Shown here: positions 27,801-42,800 of the stretch, piece after piece
Layout of the letters: every line of letters begins with the position of its first letter
Numbering within the stretch: position 1 is the first letter of the stretch
Assembly: GCA_033063855.1 (NCBI GenBank)
Contig: CP093830.1
Span: 9,982,854-10,046,853 of the forward strand
Direction: 5' to 3'
DNA length: 64,000 bases
From: Smittia aterrima
Lineage: Eukaryota > Arthropoda > Insecta > Diptera > Chironomidae
Notes under the pieces: generated by a model
What the model was told of the DNA's origin: nothing
The model's database searches: none
What the model saw: only the letters and a program-made list of their open reading frames with translations
Translations under genes and position numbers: made by a program

Positions 27801-30800
27801 CGAATCATGCAATTTCGATGGAACGAATCGAACACTTTTCATACTTTCTACACGATCGCCTGGATCACTTGCTGTGGTCGACGACGAACTCTACTGGACA
27901 TCTTACGGGTCTAAGACGCTTCAGTGGTTTGATGTCGAAAATGGAAAAGCAATTAAAAAAGCCGACATTGATCGACCATCGAAATCTCAGGATTTGCCGA
28001 ATTTAGTTCACATCGTCGCTGGAACTCCGTTAAAGACAAGCAACCATCTCTGCATGAAAGACAACGGTGGATGCTCAGACATTTGCGTTTCTGATGGACC
28101 AACAGCTCGAAGTTGTCTTTGCCAAACTGGTCACGTCTTCAAAGATAAAACGGAAACAGTTTGCGTTAAGAGATCGGACTGCGGCTTCAAATGCTCAAAG
28201 TCTCTTGAGTGTCTTGAAATGTCGCAAAGATGTAATTCAAAAATCGATTGTCTCGATGGATCCGATGAAGCAAACTGCGATGACGATAAAAAGCTTAAAT
28301 GCGATGCTTCTCAATTCAAGTGTAAGGACGGCCTGAAATGTATTCCTCAAAGTCAACGTTGTGATCTCCATTTCAACTGTCGAGATAAATCTGACGAAGA
28401 GAACTGTAGTCAAAGAGAGAAGGAACAACACTGCAAAGCTCATCAAATGAGATGCTCGAATGGTTTGTGCTTAGATGTTTCTCAACGTTGTGATGGCCAC
28501 GACGATTGCGGAGATGGCTCTGATGAACTTCCGAGCGTTTGTGAATCAACAAAGTGTCCTAGCGACTACTTCAAATGCACGTCCGGTCAATGCTTTCCCA
28601 AAGAGTTTGAATGTAATGGATTCATTGACTGCCTGGATGCTTCTGATGAACACGCTGAGTGCAGTGAGTTTTGATTTATAATTCTCGTTAGTTTTTTCTA
28701 AAAAGGTTTTTCCAGCGAATCAAATCTGTAAACCTCCAATGCGTCCATGTCGCAGCGGTTGGTGCATCAGCGGACAATTATTTTGCGATGGTCACGAGGA
28801 TTGTGAAGATGGATTCGACGAACTCGGTTGCAAAAAGGAAAATCCCGACTCAACATGCGATATCGATGAAGTCCCATGCAAGTCAAATACTTCGATTTGC
28901 ATTGATAAATCAAACGTTTGTAATCATTTCCCGGACTGTCCGAAAGGAGAAGATGAAAAGAATTGTCCGCACTGTCCACCTGATACTTTCGAGTGTGCTA
29001 ACGACAATTGCGTTATACATCGATGGGTTTGTGATGGCAACGACGATTGTCTCGATGGTTCTGATGAAATGAATTGTGGCAAACCAGAAGCGGCTCGAGT
29101 TTCAAAAAATTGTGAATCCGACGAGTTTAAATGCTTCGATGGATCTTGCATTAGTTACGATAAAGTTTGTGATGGCGAGAGAAACTGCGATGGAGGAGAT
29201 GACGAAGGGGGAATGTGTTCAAGTGCTTGTAAATCAATATCTTGCGAGCAAAAATGCGTTGCCACACCGAAAGGAGCTTTTTGTACATGCGACGAAGGCT
29301 TCAGAACTGTTGGAGCTGGCGATAAGACTTGCAAGGACATCGACGAGTGCAAAGAACAAAATCCATGCTCGCAAATTTGTGAGAACACAATTGGATCCTT
29401 CCGGTGCCTATGTCACGATGAATTCCTTCTCGCATCCGACAAGGTAACATGCAAAGCCTTTGGAGAAACTCAGTCGACTCTTTTCATCTTCGACGATCAA
29501 ATTCGAAATTTCACTGAAGCCAGACGATCCACAGACATTCTTATCAAAACTGACAACTTCAAAATCCTCGATTTCGATTTGAATATGAAGCAGCAAAAGC
29601 TTTGGCTTGCAGTCGCTGAAGACGACGAGATGATCGAGATTGATTTGAGAACGAAGGAAAAGTCGGTGATTGAAGGATTTCCGATTGTTCACAGAATCGC
29701 TCACGATTGGATTTCGAATAATCATTACATCGTTCACTTCGCTGAAGATTTGAGAGTGGAGATTCATGTTTGCAGTTTAAAAACTAAAGGCTGCGCTCGT
29801 ATTAATCGTTTTGAGCCCCGTGAACATGTTTCAGCGATTCAAGTCGATCCAGTCAACAAACTTCTCTTCATTATTGAAATCTCATCGAAACTCTTCGAAA
29901 AAACAAAGTCAAGAATCATCAAAATGAGACTTGACGGCAGCGATCGAAAGGAGATCATGAATGAAACTCACATAAGCGACATCGCACTCGACATCGAACA
30001 GAAAATGGTTTACTACACAGAATCAGAATCACGGTCACTCAAAGTGATTAGTTACGATGGCGGGGACAGCAAAGTCGTCACTCATCAAACTCGATTAATT
30101 AAATATCCGATTTCTTTGAGTCTCTTCGAGAACAACGCTTACATCTTGAACGATCTCAGCTCAAAAATGACTCAATGTAAATTGTATGGAGATTTAGAAT
30201 GTCGTCAAGTCGATATTCTAGCGGGAAATGCAAAGCGAATTGTCATCGCTCAAAAGTCGAGACAGAAAATTATCGAAAATAATTGTTCGGAAAATCCCTG
30301 CGACGTTGTTTGCGTTCCTGCTGATGTCAGGTTCAAATGTCTTTGCGCTAACGGCACATCAGTTGCTTTGGGCATCAGATGTACAACGAAGGTAATCTGA
30401 AGAGGCTTTACTATCGTAAGAGAATAATCAGCTTTTATTTTCTAGGAGAGTGTTGACGAGGAAGCTTCAGGAAGCTTTTGGCTATGGACGATGTTCATAA
30501 TCTTCTTCATTGCGGCTGTTGCGGGTATTTGGTTTTACATCTACAAGCGTAAACCTTTTCGTGGAGCCTTCAACTTCAAGTGAGTTTCGTTTGCAGGAGC
30601 TTGTTTACATGTTTTTTTATTATTTCTGACTCTTTTCAGCGTCGTACGCTTTAATCGTGCAAATGAATTGTTCTGCAAAGCTCCAAGAATGGACGAGAAG
30701 CCAAAACCTCTGCCTCGAAATGTCTCATCAGCTTCAGCTCCTTCAGTCAATACACTGAACAGAAATTGCCACGAAGTCATTAACGATGATTTCAGTTATT

Positions 30801-33800
30801 ATCAGTCTGCGACTAAACTTAACATTCCACATTCCGAGTCCGATAGACTTTCTCTTGAAGAGAACGACGAGGAACTCGATGATGTTGATATCTCAAATGA
30901 TCCACATCAACGCCTGATTGTCTAATCTTTTCCATCCTAATTGTTAATAGAGTTAAATCAAAGTCAAAAAGTCTTTTGTTTTTCAATTCGATTAAACGCT
31001 TAATTATCGATTTTTCGGGTCGCCGAAAACTTTCCGACAATCATTCATTATCCTTTTCATGTAACCGCTCTCAAAGCGAATTGAGAAAATTACAGCTTCA
31101 AGAAAGCAGAACGAGGAGGAAGTTCCCAAGAATTAATCAATTGTGAATGGTAAATTGAGCTCTCGATGAGTTTGAGTAATTATTTAAAGTCAACCATTGA
31201 CCGAGTGAGTGAGAATCCTCCCCAAGCAAGAGAGAGGGCTTTCAACAAACGATTAGTCAGCCAAGACATTGTCGAAAGCATAAGAATCCCGTTGGGTTTC
31301 CTCGCGGGTAATTCGGATGTTTGAGTTGGCCAGAGCATAAAGCAACAAAGTAAGGCTTTCAATTATTCTTTGTAACATTAACGAATCGAGGAGTGAAAGG
31401 AAAAGGGACAAAAAAAAACTAATCCGGGCGAAGGGAGAGAAACGAAAATAAAAACGAATTGAAAGCAATTTTCGCAGAAAACGTTTTTTTTTTACCTTTG
31501 ATGTCATTGTTCTTGTGAACGTTGTTCGGGCAGTTGATGTTATTATTCATCGCTTCAATGTAGAAGGGCTGAGATTTTTGCTGCTGATGTTGTTGTTGAT
31601 GCGCATGCAAATTGTTTTGAAACTGAGTTTGCTGCAAATGTCGGATGTTGTTTTGTCTTTGGCAATTAGCGGTCGCTTGTGTTTGAGAGCTGCTGTTAAA
31701 GTCTGGCGACGATGACGTAGTCGTCGAGGTCGTTGGAGTTGGCGGAGGCGCATTAGGCGATGATCCCCAAGTCTGAATGTTCTCCAATGGATTACGCAAC
31801 GAGGATGTCTCAGTACCACCGTTTGGGAAAGATCCGTAGGCGCGGAACATTTTCACAAAATTGAGATTCAGCAAATTCTTTACTCTGAGATTATCGGTTG
31901 ATTAGCAATTTCGGGTTTTCTTCTCTCTTTCGTCGATTGAATTATTGTTTAACTTGTTTTGTGCCTTCGATTCTGTTATATTAATAACGTTCAATCTTCT
32001 TTCCTCTCCTGGCAGCGAGACAAATGTAACACATACACAAAATAATTCCCGTGTAATTGATTGATGTTATCTCGTTTATATCTCAATGTATTACGTTTTC
32101 CTATTCTCCGTATTCACTCAACGGTAGGAAAATCAAAAGACGAGAATCGTTTCTGTAATAAAAGTCAAAATTTTATTACAGCGCGATGATGGCAGCGAAG
32201 AAAAATGTATTCGAAGCACTTGAAGGCTTTTTCCTGTTTTGTCGTCGCGAGAGCTTTTTGTGCGCTGTTAGCAATCATTTGGTTTATAGCTCGAGCTATG
32301 AAGCTGCTGAAACTGCAGCACGTCAGAACGTTCAACGTCGAGTCGTGCTTTTCAAATTTCTCATTTACGACCTTCATAAATTTACTTTTTTCCCCTCATT
32401 CGCATCACACTTCGAAACCAATTTTAATGTTTTGTGTGTAATTTTGGTGTGGAGCGAGTGAAATTACTGACTCAGGCTGTGTCTCTTGCCCTCGAGCAGA
32501 CTTCCCTTTCTCATTAAACAAATAAAGATGATTTATTTGATGATTACTTCTGACTTGTGGCAAGAATTATGAGTTTCGACTGTCGTTCCGATATGTGTCA
32601 AGCTCTAAGGATGTTCCACGTTAAGCTCTCCCCGCAAAAAAAAGAATCAAAGCTTTCGAGGAAAATAATAAAACTCGCGCCATGCTCCTCAACCGCTCCA
32701 TCATGGCAACAAATCTCTCGCATTTAAAAGTTTAAATAACAGCGAGATGATTATTTATTTTGCGTGAAGACGAAATATTGCTGTGTTGAGCGCTAGCAAT
32801 AACTCGAAATCAATAAAGCACATTTATTACCCCAAAGGCTGCTCGACGAAGCACAAAAAAGCAAACAATTAATATATTCGAAAGGGTTTATTTGAGATTA
32901 TGGAATATTTTGTAAATAAATTTTAATGAGACGTCGACCTAGTGGAGCTGTGGGAGGAGGGTTGGCTTATCATCTCTTCTCTCCAGAGAGGGCTCACAAT
33001 TTGTGACGAGTTTAAACTAAAAAATAGATTTTTCGCATACAGCCAACGAAGAGTTAGCATTGAAAAGCAAAACAATTGTTCTCGTTCACAGTCGCGATCA
33101 CACATCCAACTATTTGCTCGTTTGTGCACTTGTGTGCTCTATCATTTGATGTTCATTATGCATTTTCAATTCTGTCTGTCTTATGCAATAATCGAAATGT
33201 GTGGCGAGCTAATTTATACAAATTACAAGCATTTACGAAAAGGGCAGTCGAGTTCAATTGGATTGCTTTTGTTTTTGGAGATAAAGACAAAACACTCTCA
33301 TTGATTAATTAATGAAAACTTCATTCAAGTGTTTGTAGCGATATATCACCAGTCAAACCGCTAATCAGAGTAGAATGAGAAGAGACACGTAAACCTTGAA
33401 ACGGAACGTGCTCGTGAAATTGCATAACGAACTGATTGTCACATTCGCAGTGAGGGCGACGGCAAATCCGTAAGCTCTCGGTAATAAAACACGACGTCTG
33501 CCAAGTCCCGAGTCAGTTAACTGCTCAAAACGAATCGTTCCAATCTATAAAACCCATATCCGCCATAAAGCTGATGAAAATGTATCGGTTACATCATAAA
33601 AATTATAATCGACGTGAGAGCTTGTTCGTTGACTGCCAATTCTCTGAGATTTTAATTGAGCTATTTAAGCGCAATATGAGGTAATGCTCAATGGCTCTAA
33701 TTGTCATTCAATAAATGTGATTGCTAACATTCAACAAATCATCGCAACAGAAAGAAAACTTTTCCTGATAACAGGAAACTTTCAACTTCAAATTGCATTT

Positions 33801-36800
33801 GGTTTTGTCGTTCTCACGTTGAATAACAAAAGCAATTTTAATATCGAAGGAAAGCAGCTCAACAATGGAAAAAAAATTGTTTGCGGAAAATAATTTTCTT
33901 TCCCTCTTGCAAGTGATAAGGAAATTGCGATTCTGCTTCACTATCGAGTGAACGAGTGGAATAAAAATAAAAGTTTTCAATGGAAAACTGCTTCTTCCTC
34001 AATCGACTCGATCGACTCACGAGCTTGTGTATTAACCTCAGAGATACTTTTCCGAATGATTAAGTTTTGTCTCTTTCGTTTTGTCGCCCACGACTGAAGC
34101 CTCAACCGGGAGATTTTTTTAAAAGCATTCAACGGAATATTACACACGCCGCGTATTAAAGCTAATGCCACACATCCGTTTACTTATTCATGCGTTTTAT
34201 ATCAGGAATTATGCTTAAGCTATTGGGTGAGAGCGATAACAAAGCGAGAAGGGAAAAGCACCGTGAATGTTAAAATGTTGCGACGGTGCGCTAACTTCCT
34301 TTTCCGCGAGATTTTCGCTCATTGTTACACTTTTTTTTTGTGTTCAACTCCTTTTTCAATACCAGCAGGTTTGAGGTGGGCCGTGAGGAAAAGGAGTTTT
34401 GTTGTAAATAAACGGCAACAGAGCGCAAAGCAAATGAAAAGAGAGAGAGAGAGAAAAAAAAATCGATTTTCATATGAATTGCTGTAACAGAACAGGAAGG
34501 CAACGCACATTTTTAGCATTGACGCGCACGATATCGAAAGGAAGAAGGAAGCCGAACGATAAATCATCTACTCGTTTCTCCACATATTGAGTCGAACCAT
34601 GTTTCGTTGAAATTTATGAGACTTTATTTATGTTTTATCCCAAATGAAAATTGCAGTGGAATGAAGAGCAACTTTTCACTCGGTCACTGGAGTGGAACGC
34701 GTTGGAATTTCGTTTGAGGCATCCGCGAGTGTTGCTTTGAAACTCAACAAAGCGGAAGAATGTTAGACGCTACGTGAACAGTGATGGTCCTAATTGAAAT
34801 TCTCGTCCTTAAAATGTCACGGAATGCGACGACTTCGCCCTCAACATAATTGGACTTTATTCACGCGCCTGCCGTTGAAATTCTAATTCATATTCCTCAA
34901 ATATTGGATTGCAAACAAGGGAATTGCTGAAGATCATTCATCAAATGCAGTGTTGTCAACTTTCCACGAGTCTAAATGGAGAATAATGCGTGCTTGGGAG
35001 TTGATTTATGTTTTTCATAATAATCTTTGACATTTGAATGCCAACGCAGGAGATGATAGAAGATTTACAGTCATCGCGATGTGCTAACTCTTGAGATGGT
35101 ACAGGACGAAATCAACAAGAAAATGAATGTTATGATGCCAAAGAATTATGCATTAGAAGAAGCTCTACACTCCTTCACCGTATGTTGACATGTTCAACTT
35201 GAGACAAACATTACGTGACTCTGTCAATGATTAGATTTACTGCTCTGAGTTCAGGCTAACTTCCATCAAATTAGAATCAATGTTCATCAAACTTTTCCCT
35301 AAAGTTAGTCAATAAGCCATTAGGCAAGGCTTTATTAATGTTCTTGACGACATGAACGTACTCGACAGTTGATGAGGATGTCTACGCTTTGCTTGCCTCT
35401 CGAAACTGCATTTGATATCTTCATTCGTTTTCTCTCCTTCATTCTCAAACTCTTTGACACGTTCAACGCGTTTTTTATGTTCTCGAGTGGATCTTTTATC
35501 ACACAAATCTGAATAGAGTTATAGCTTTGGATGTTAATTAATGTGGAGAGACGAAGCGAATGAGTCTCTTTTTTCCTCTCAGCGGCAATGAACTTTCTAG
35601 TGGAGCAAACGGCGTCTGTATTCAATTAACACCTGAAGACGTTCGCTTAGAGCAAATTTGCTCTCGTAGCTGAAGATTGCTACTGCAAATGGTTTCGCTT
35701 CCGCTCAGTCAATTTATTTCCACACGAGTGCAAAACTTAATTCTCTGAAGGTTTCTTTTTAGCTAGAGAATTCAAGATAAAACTTAGAGCTAAACCGCAG
35801 AAACGGATTTCACTTTTTTTTTACGTTCTACGGTGTCAAGTGTCAAAATTGAAAGCAGCCGAGCGTAGAATATGAAAGCTTTGATGTTGCCATCCAAAAG
35901 TTATAAGTAAACGAGTAAAAAAAAAGTCCTTTGAAGCTAACACTCCACTGCCTTTGAGCATTTCTTTGAGTAGATCCATAATAACAAAACGAATAAAACA
36001 TAAAAGATTTACTTTCGACTTCGACTCGTCAGCAACTTGTAGTCCGAATCCTTCTCTTCTCCCTGAACAAACACAGCCGTCTCAAAGCATTTATGCAAAC
36101 AAACAAACAGGTGATTTGTAAAAACGAGAGCTGGCAAATTGTGCTTTGGGGGGAGATGAGACAGTGCGATTCTTCAGAGGAAAGTTTTCACATACTGCAA
36201 ATAATGAAAATGTAAAGTCTGCGAGTAGCTAGCACTCTTGAAAATGTAGCAAAGTCAAGACAAAGCATCATTCATGTTACTTGCTTGCTTGCTGCTTCAC
36301 ATTCGCTCTTTCCCTTCATCGAGAGATTTTAAAATAAAATAAAAAAAAACTTCCAAGTAGCGTGATTGCTTTTGTGATCGTGAACAATTCGTTCGCATTC
36401 AAGTGAATTATTTAGAAATGGGGGAGAAGAAATTGTTTGTTGTGCTGCTCTAGCTTTCCGCGACAGTGAAACGGAAAACAATTGAGATTCATCATGATTT
36501 CAATTTTCGTTCGTGTGATCGTCGTTTTTTATCACATTTTAAAATTGAAAAAAATAAATCTCCGCAAATTCATTTCATGGATGCTTCAACGTCGGCTTCG
36601 AATACATTTTTTGTTCGCTCAAATATTTTCGATGGAGAATTTACCCTCTAACTCCGCTTTAATCCACTCGACAAAACTCTTGTCGCTTTTCCAATGAAAA
36701 TATCCAGTGGCAATTTTTATGCTCCACAGAATGTTCCACAATTTTATTGCAAGATTTTCCACTTTATTTATTTTTTTTCAATTATTTCTGCATGTTTCAC

Positions 36801-39800
36801 TCTCACGATTTCGCTGTGAACTTTTATGACATTTTCGTATTATTTGATCAGCGATTTTTTCCCCCTTTTCCTGTCACTGACACTTCTTCTCCTTTTTAAC
36901 GATTCTTTGTTTCAAGCTGATAAATGTATCGAGGGCTATTAAATTTAACTAGTGCAATTGCAACTTTTTCTTTTATCGCAGCAAGACGACGACTTTTTTC
37001 CACCGAGTCAAACTTAAAACTGTTTTCTCACTGCTGGTGCTGATAAGAAAAACAAACAGAGATTTTCCCTTGAATGTTCTCGAGCGCAAGAGATGCTTGA
37101 AAATGCTTTTAACGTCGCGCACGATACCAACGATACTGAACTCGCTCGTGATATCAGTTGTAAAACACATCGACCAAGAAAGTGTTTACAATGTTTCGTA
37201 TATAAGAGAGAAATAAGTTTTTTTTTTCGGTGAACTAGAAAATGCTTTACCTACATACACAAACAAACTGCCGACTCGTATCGTTAGAGCGATTTTTCAT
37301 TCTGAAATCTTCCGATGAGAGTGTGTGCGCGTGGAAAATTTGTATTTTCTTCATCGTCGTGATGTGCGAGATGTGCACACTAAGACGAAACGTTCATGCG
37401 CGTATGACGGAATTTTGCAGGAAAACAAGCGAATGAATGTTTTACGATTTTATATTTTTTTTTTCGGGGGGAGAGACAACAATCGTGGGGAGAATCGTTC
37501 AATGAAAAGCAGCGCACGTTGCGATCGATTAAGTGCTTTTTATCACAAGACGCTTCGAGAGCGAGCGAAGAAAAATTATTTATGACGATTCTGATTTATT
37601 TTTCTTCCTGTTCGACGCGCCTCAATCGGTTAAGGTCAATTATTATTGTGCCTCGTTCGATTTATTAAAAAATACGAGAACTTATCAGTTCAAGTCACGT
37701 GCCCGAAATTATTCAGCGTTGTCTCAAATGTTTTCGTGACTCAATCGCTTTGTCCGCTTGACGCTGAGAGCTTCTATGTTGCGTCACATGTAAGCAACAG
37801 AAACGACACCACAAACACAGTTCTCGTTATCATAGAGAATTAAATTGGATAAAAATAGACGAAGAGGAGGAGAGAGAACGTTTGCACATCGTAACCGTGA
37901 AAATTTCCATTCCATAGCTTCTCATCGTCGTTTGTATTGTCGTTGCCAACCTTTTGCAAGTGCATACAACGAAAGTGCTTTGAGAAATGCATTTCGCAAT
38001 CTGAGTGGAGGAACTTGAATAACTCTTCTAACATAAATAAGCTGAGATATGCTCTGTGATATGTCGGAAAGTTAAGAAAGATATTTCGCGATGTGAGCTC
38101 CTGAGGGTTTTAGCTTCGAGCTGAATAATTTATTGCGTCATTTTCCACCATGCGCAAATATTCTTTCGCTGTTATTGTTGTTTTGTTGTCACCTCTCTCG
38201 CTCGCGTTAGCGTTTAGCTTAGTCGAACGTGTGAAGTATGTTTTGAAAGCGAAGGTAGGCAATTTCTCAATGACGCTGCTCGTTTGTGCCGTAATTTTTG
38301 GCGAGCAATCACTCTACTCATGCATAGTCAAGGTTGAGTGAAATGTTTATTTTAGGGTCTGGTCGTTTTCTTCTTTGAGGGAATTTTATTTCTATTTGAA
38401 GCTAAAGTTAGAGAGAAAGGTTGATGTTCGCGCTGCGAAGGATGGAATGAAATAATTGACGAGCAGAAGCGAACAAGTAAAAGCATTCCATCACTTCAAC
38501 GGTGACGGCGGCATTTCCAACCCACAAAACACGAGCCAGAGAAAACATTTTTCCCAATAATTGTGACTTGGGGCGAATTGGACGTAAACCATTTTCGGTC
38601 GGCGAGCAACTTTTCGTTTTTGAATCCACATTTAAACATGCGGAAGGGAAATGTATTTTTCATGAACTTCATCAGCGTTTGAGTTATTTATTGTAATTAT
38701 ATGTACATACGAGAAGCTTTCTCCCTTTCGGTCTGACTGACTCGAGAACAAGAGAACTTGACGAAGGCGAATGAATAGCGAGACAAATAGGCATGCAAAG
38801 CTATCTTAGCCCCATCGAGTAACTTAAATAAGGGAAGCATAATATGGGCGAGAACACAAGAGCTTTCATGTACATTTCCTCGCTCCTGCAAGCCGTGAAT
38901 AAAAACTTCTATTCAGAGTGATGAAACATAACGAGAGAGCGAGCGAGCATAAAAAAGTGTTAATAATAAAAAACTTTACTCAGGAACAGGATGAGGTGCA
39001 ATTTTTAATGTCAGAAGATATTTTTTTATTGTTGAAACATTTTGCACGATATTTTAATTAAAAATTCAGCGGATGCTCGTGCAGGCAATAATATCGAGAT
39101 CACAATGCGCTAGCTCACGGATTGAAGTCGAATTGTAGATTTTAATCAGAACGTTGAAGCGTTCAACTGTCGCGAAATTAAAAATAAAATGTTCTCGCGT
39201 TCTCTATTTGAGCTTAAGCAATTTGTAGCAGTTGAAAAATCTTTCTGTCTCATACGAGAGAGAGAGAGCGAGAAAGGAGAGTATGTTTCAATCGGGGATT
39301 TGTTAACACATTTCCGATGAAACACATTCGATGTTAATCTGCATTCGGAATAAAATCACGTACATTCCTTGTCTCTTCAACCCACGAACATTCAACAACG
39401 TTCAAATAACCTTCCCACCCTTCCACCCAAACCCGTCATCATCGCAAATCGCTTCATTTGAATTTCCAATTCCTGAGGACCATCCATTGCCGAGTAAATA
39501 CCCCAAAACGACAATTCCTGCGCTTATTTGCGTTCGTCCTCAACTTTTGGAATTCGTTACAATGATTTCATTTGACTTGCTACTTACATTTTCATCAGAG
39601 AGATAATCGGGGCATGAAACAAATCTGATTATCCAAGCCGAGAGGGAGAAATCGATATTTGAATGAAATTCTTATAACTTTGACTGGAAAACCCGAAAAG
39701 GTCACAAGACAAACTCTTCTTGAGCAGAAGATTTCACGTCAAACTTCAAGAAGATTTCAAGATGTTTCATTTCTTGTTCTTTTCAAACTTAGTTTAAGAA

Positions 39801-42800
39801 GAGTGACAGAAATTTTTCCAACAGAACTCGCATTTCTCAATTTGATGGCTGCTGCAAGAAAAGTCAGTCGAGAGCTGATGCTACTTGCTTGGTCGTGTTG
39901 TGGAAAAATTGTCGAGGAGCGTTATCACAAAAAGAAGGAAAACCAGAAATCGAAGACGAAGAAGCTCTTGCTCAGAAGTGAAACATCAAGTTTACAAATT
40001 GAACATATTGGAATGTTGTTGAGAAGTTTTTTTTGTTGAGTTTTTTGCTTCCTCGCTTTGCTCTGCTCATCTTTGTTTCGCATGTTTTCTTGAAGACATA
40101 CAGGATCGCTCGCATAATGACTTCGCTGTGTATTAAGGCGAAAAAGCTTCAGAATATGGAAATGATGGTAGAATGGATGAAAGCATAAGAATTGCCTCTT
40201 AGGCCGTGAAGCAATATGTATGCAAATCGTTTGCTGTTTAACTGAGAAACGAGAAGAAATTTATCAAATGTGTAAAAGATGAAGAATTAGCTTTAAAGTA
40301 TCCAATTTCGAGTTTATTGCAAAAAGCGCAAAAAGATAACTTTGAATAGTTTATCGTCAAATTGATCATAAATGCTAAGTAAAAAAAAGAATTTTCATTT
40401 CGAGTTATGAATGTTCCATTTCCTCTCCAAGTTGCATTGAGACCAAGAACGAAAACTTCATCCGAAGAATGAATAAACCATTTCATTTCCTCAGCGAGAA
40501 TATTCCACTTCGCTGATGAATTATAACGAAATGCAAATTAAATCTGAAAACTCTTAAAATCAAAACCAAAGAGAAAAATCAATATTTGCAATTGAATCTA
40601 TTTTACGTGTTGAAAGCTAAAGTATCACAGCTGAGCTTGATGGGATCATAAAATTGAAATTCAACTCGACGTGTTTTATTTGATAAAATTATAACCGGAC
40701 GGCAAACACGGCAATAAATTGCATTTGGCTAGCGAGTGCTTCAAATGGACGAACTTCGTGACAACCACAACCGTTGATGACCTCTTTAGCTTGATGACAG
40801 ATTAATATTTTATAGTCTGGGTCACCGAAAAAAAAATCTCTCTCGTCATTCCGCAACCAAAAATGAACCTTAATCATCGTCAAAGTGCTTCAATCAACTT
40901 TTCTTACTCCAGCCATAGCAAACATAAATCGATTGCGCGTTGTATCAGCAACTAACCAAAAACAAACATCAACATTAAACTAACATCGTTTGACTGTTAA
41001 ATATTTAAACCACAATGATTGGTAATCACTTGAAATGTAGAACGAAAAGAGTCCTCGTGACATAAAACAAACAAAAATGTTAAAGATGGTGGAATCAATC
41101 GTGGGCGATGTTAATTTATTATTTGTTATTTAAAGAGCTTTTCCGAGAAGAGTTTGAATAAATTATTATTCACTCGTCAAGATTTTCGAAGGAAACTTAA
41201 AAGTTTGACGAGCGAGATTCATCGATCTTGATAAGCAATTAGATTGAGAACAAATTTATTAATGTTGCTCATCAACAAATCTTATCTTACAACAGAAAGT
41301 AATTTCCTCCCCATTCGAGATGAGATCGCTTAGCTATGAAAACAACGAGCGATGCTGCGTTATTCCATGAGACGATAAGTTGCTATCATTTAATGAAAAT
41401 CATGAAGAATTTCGGGTTTCACTCGTAAAATTTCCACACAGCCGAGGATTTCTTCACGCGGACTAAGATTCATTATCATGCAATCCGATACTTTTATTAA
41501 AAACAAATTCATTATCGTTGCGAAGTAAAGCGATTCAATATTTGATATCTTCGTAGAGAGAGAGAAAGAGAGTAAAGAAGTCTTGGCAAAAGGATTTAAA
41601 CAAGATGAAGCATGGCCACGATGGCGAAGATATAAAGAATTTTCAACGACTCACTGCACACAGCTTAGAAGGAAGAGAAGCCATGGCGAAATGTTCGTTA
41701 TCACAGTCGTAAATAAGATGAAGTTATTGAGATTATTAAGATAGTCGCAATATTGGCTCAACATCTTTCTCTCATATCATCGAAGTTTCGTTCTCTACGT
41801 TCGCTGCTTGCTTGGAATAACAATGGTTGTTATTGTTATTTAGACACTTTTATGGCAGCGATAGATAATGGAATGGAATAGAATATTGAAAATGATTCTT
41901 CGAGCTGCGCATCGCTCGTTTGTTCAACGGAGGTTGAATAATTAATAAGAAAGTCGTAATGGGCCTGTGGGTGCAACGATTTCAATTACTTCACTGTTGG
42001 ATTAATGACGAGCATTTAGCTGATCAAATTATCACGGATTACAGCCAAACACTTAGTTGACTGAAAGATGAACTCACTGATTAATCGCTCTCATAATTGC
42101 ATATCTCTTCCTCTTCAATTTTTTTCTGTGAGCAATTCTTCCACATCCGCAAACAGAAGCTGAACCCTTCTGCTCTATTTGTGTGAAACAATGGGAAAAA
42201 TTATCTTCCGGACTCGATCTGCATGAATTTCCTTACGTTCGTGGAAAAATGAGAGAAATCTGTTTGATTAATGAATTCAATTAAGCCGCATTCTTCATGT
42301 TTGGACTCATAACTCTCTCTCTCGCTCTTCGCTTTGCTTGATCGTTGGTTCTTCTTATATATGGCTCAAGCCCCCATTAACATCATCGTCGTTGATGGAT
42401 TATTTTCCATAAGGCACGAGAGACGTAGAGAGAGCAAACGGGGAAAGGAAAATAAATAAACATAGTCGAACATGAATACATCAGTTCCGCATAAGCAAAG
42501 CGAGTGTTAGGAGATTGATCTTTTCATCTCGTCCCATTTACACGTGTAGATAGGACCGAGAGAAACGTCGTGAGATAAATCATGATGTTACGAGACCAGT
42601 CTAGAGCTTATAGTTCTCTAATCGCCAAAAGCTCTGTCGAGGTAAGTCGTATTCTCGTCACTATGCTTACAACTTAATTTATCATGAGAATTTTATTTGA
42701 AATATTAATTAAATGCAAACAAGCTCACCTTTTAAATCCGATTGCACTCCTGCTGTATTTGTGATGTCGTTTAAACAATGCTCTAGCGATCTCATATCCA

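Noticed and set aside
25303..29767. Many frames of 60-120 codons on the minus strand and in other plus frames
   Set aside because: They are shadows of the cysteine-rich vitellogenin receptor exons, whose continuity across ten phase-matched exons is clear.
31496..31910. Reading the 31.5-kb exon as an internal exon of the long orb2 transcript
   Set aside because: The best acceptor-like AG (after tctc) would enter in the wrong phase for the phase-0 donor at 45349. Only a weak AG (gtaaag) fits, while the 82-nt exon at 42729-42810 fits perfectly.
39331..40039. Two consecutive plus-strand frames of 91 and 126 codons
   Set aside because: The second starts at TTG, neither has a known motif or good splice context, and both lie inside a long AT-rich intron.
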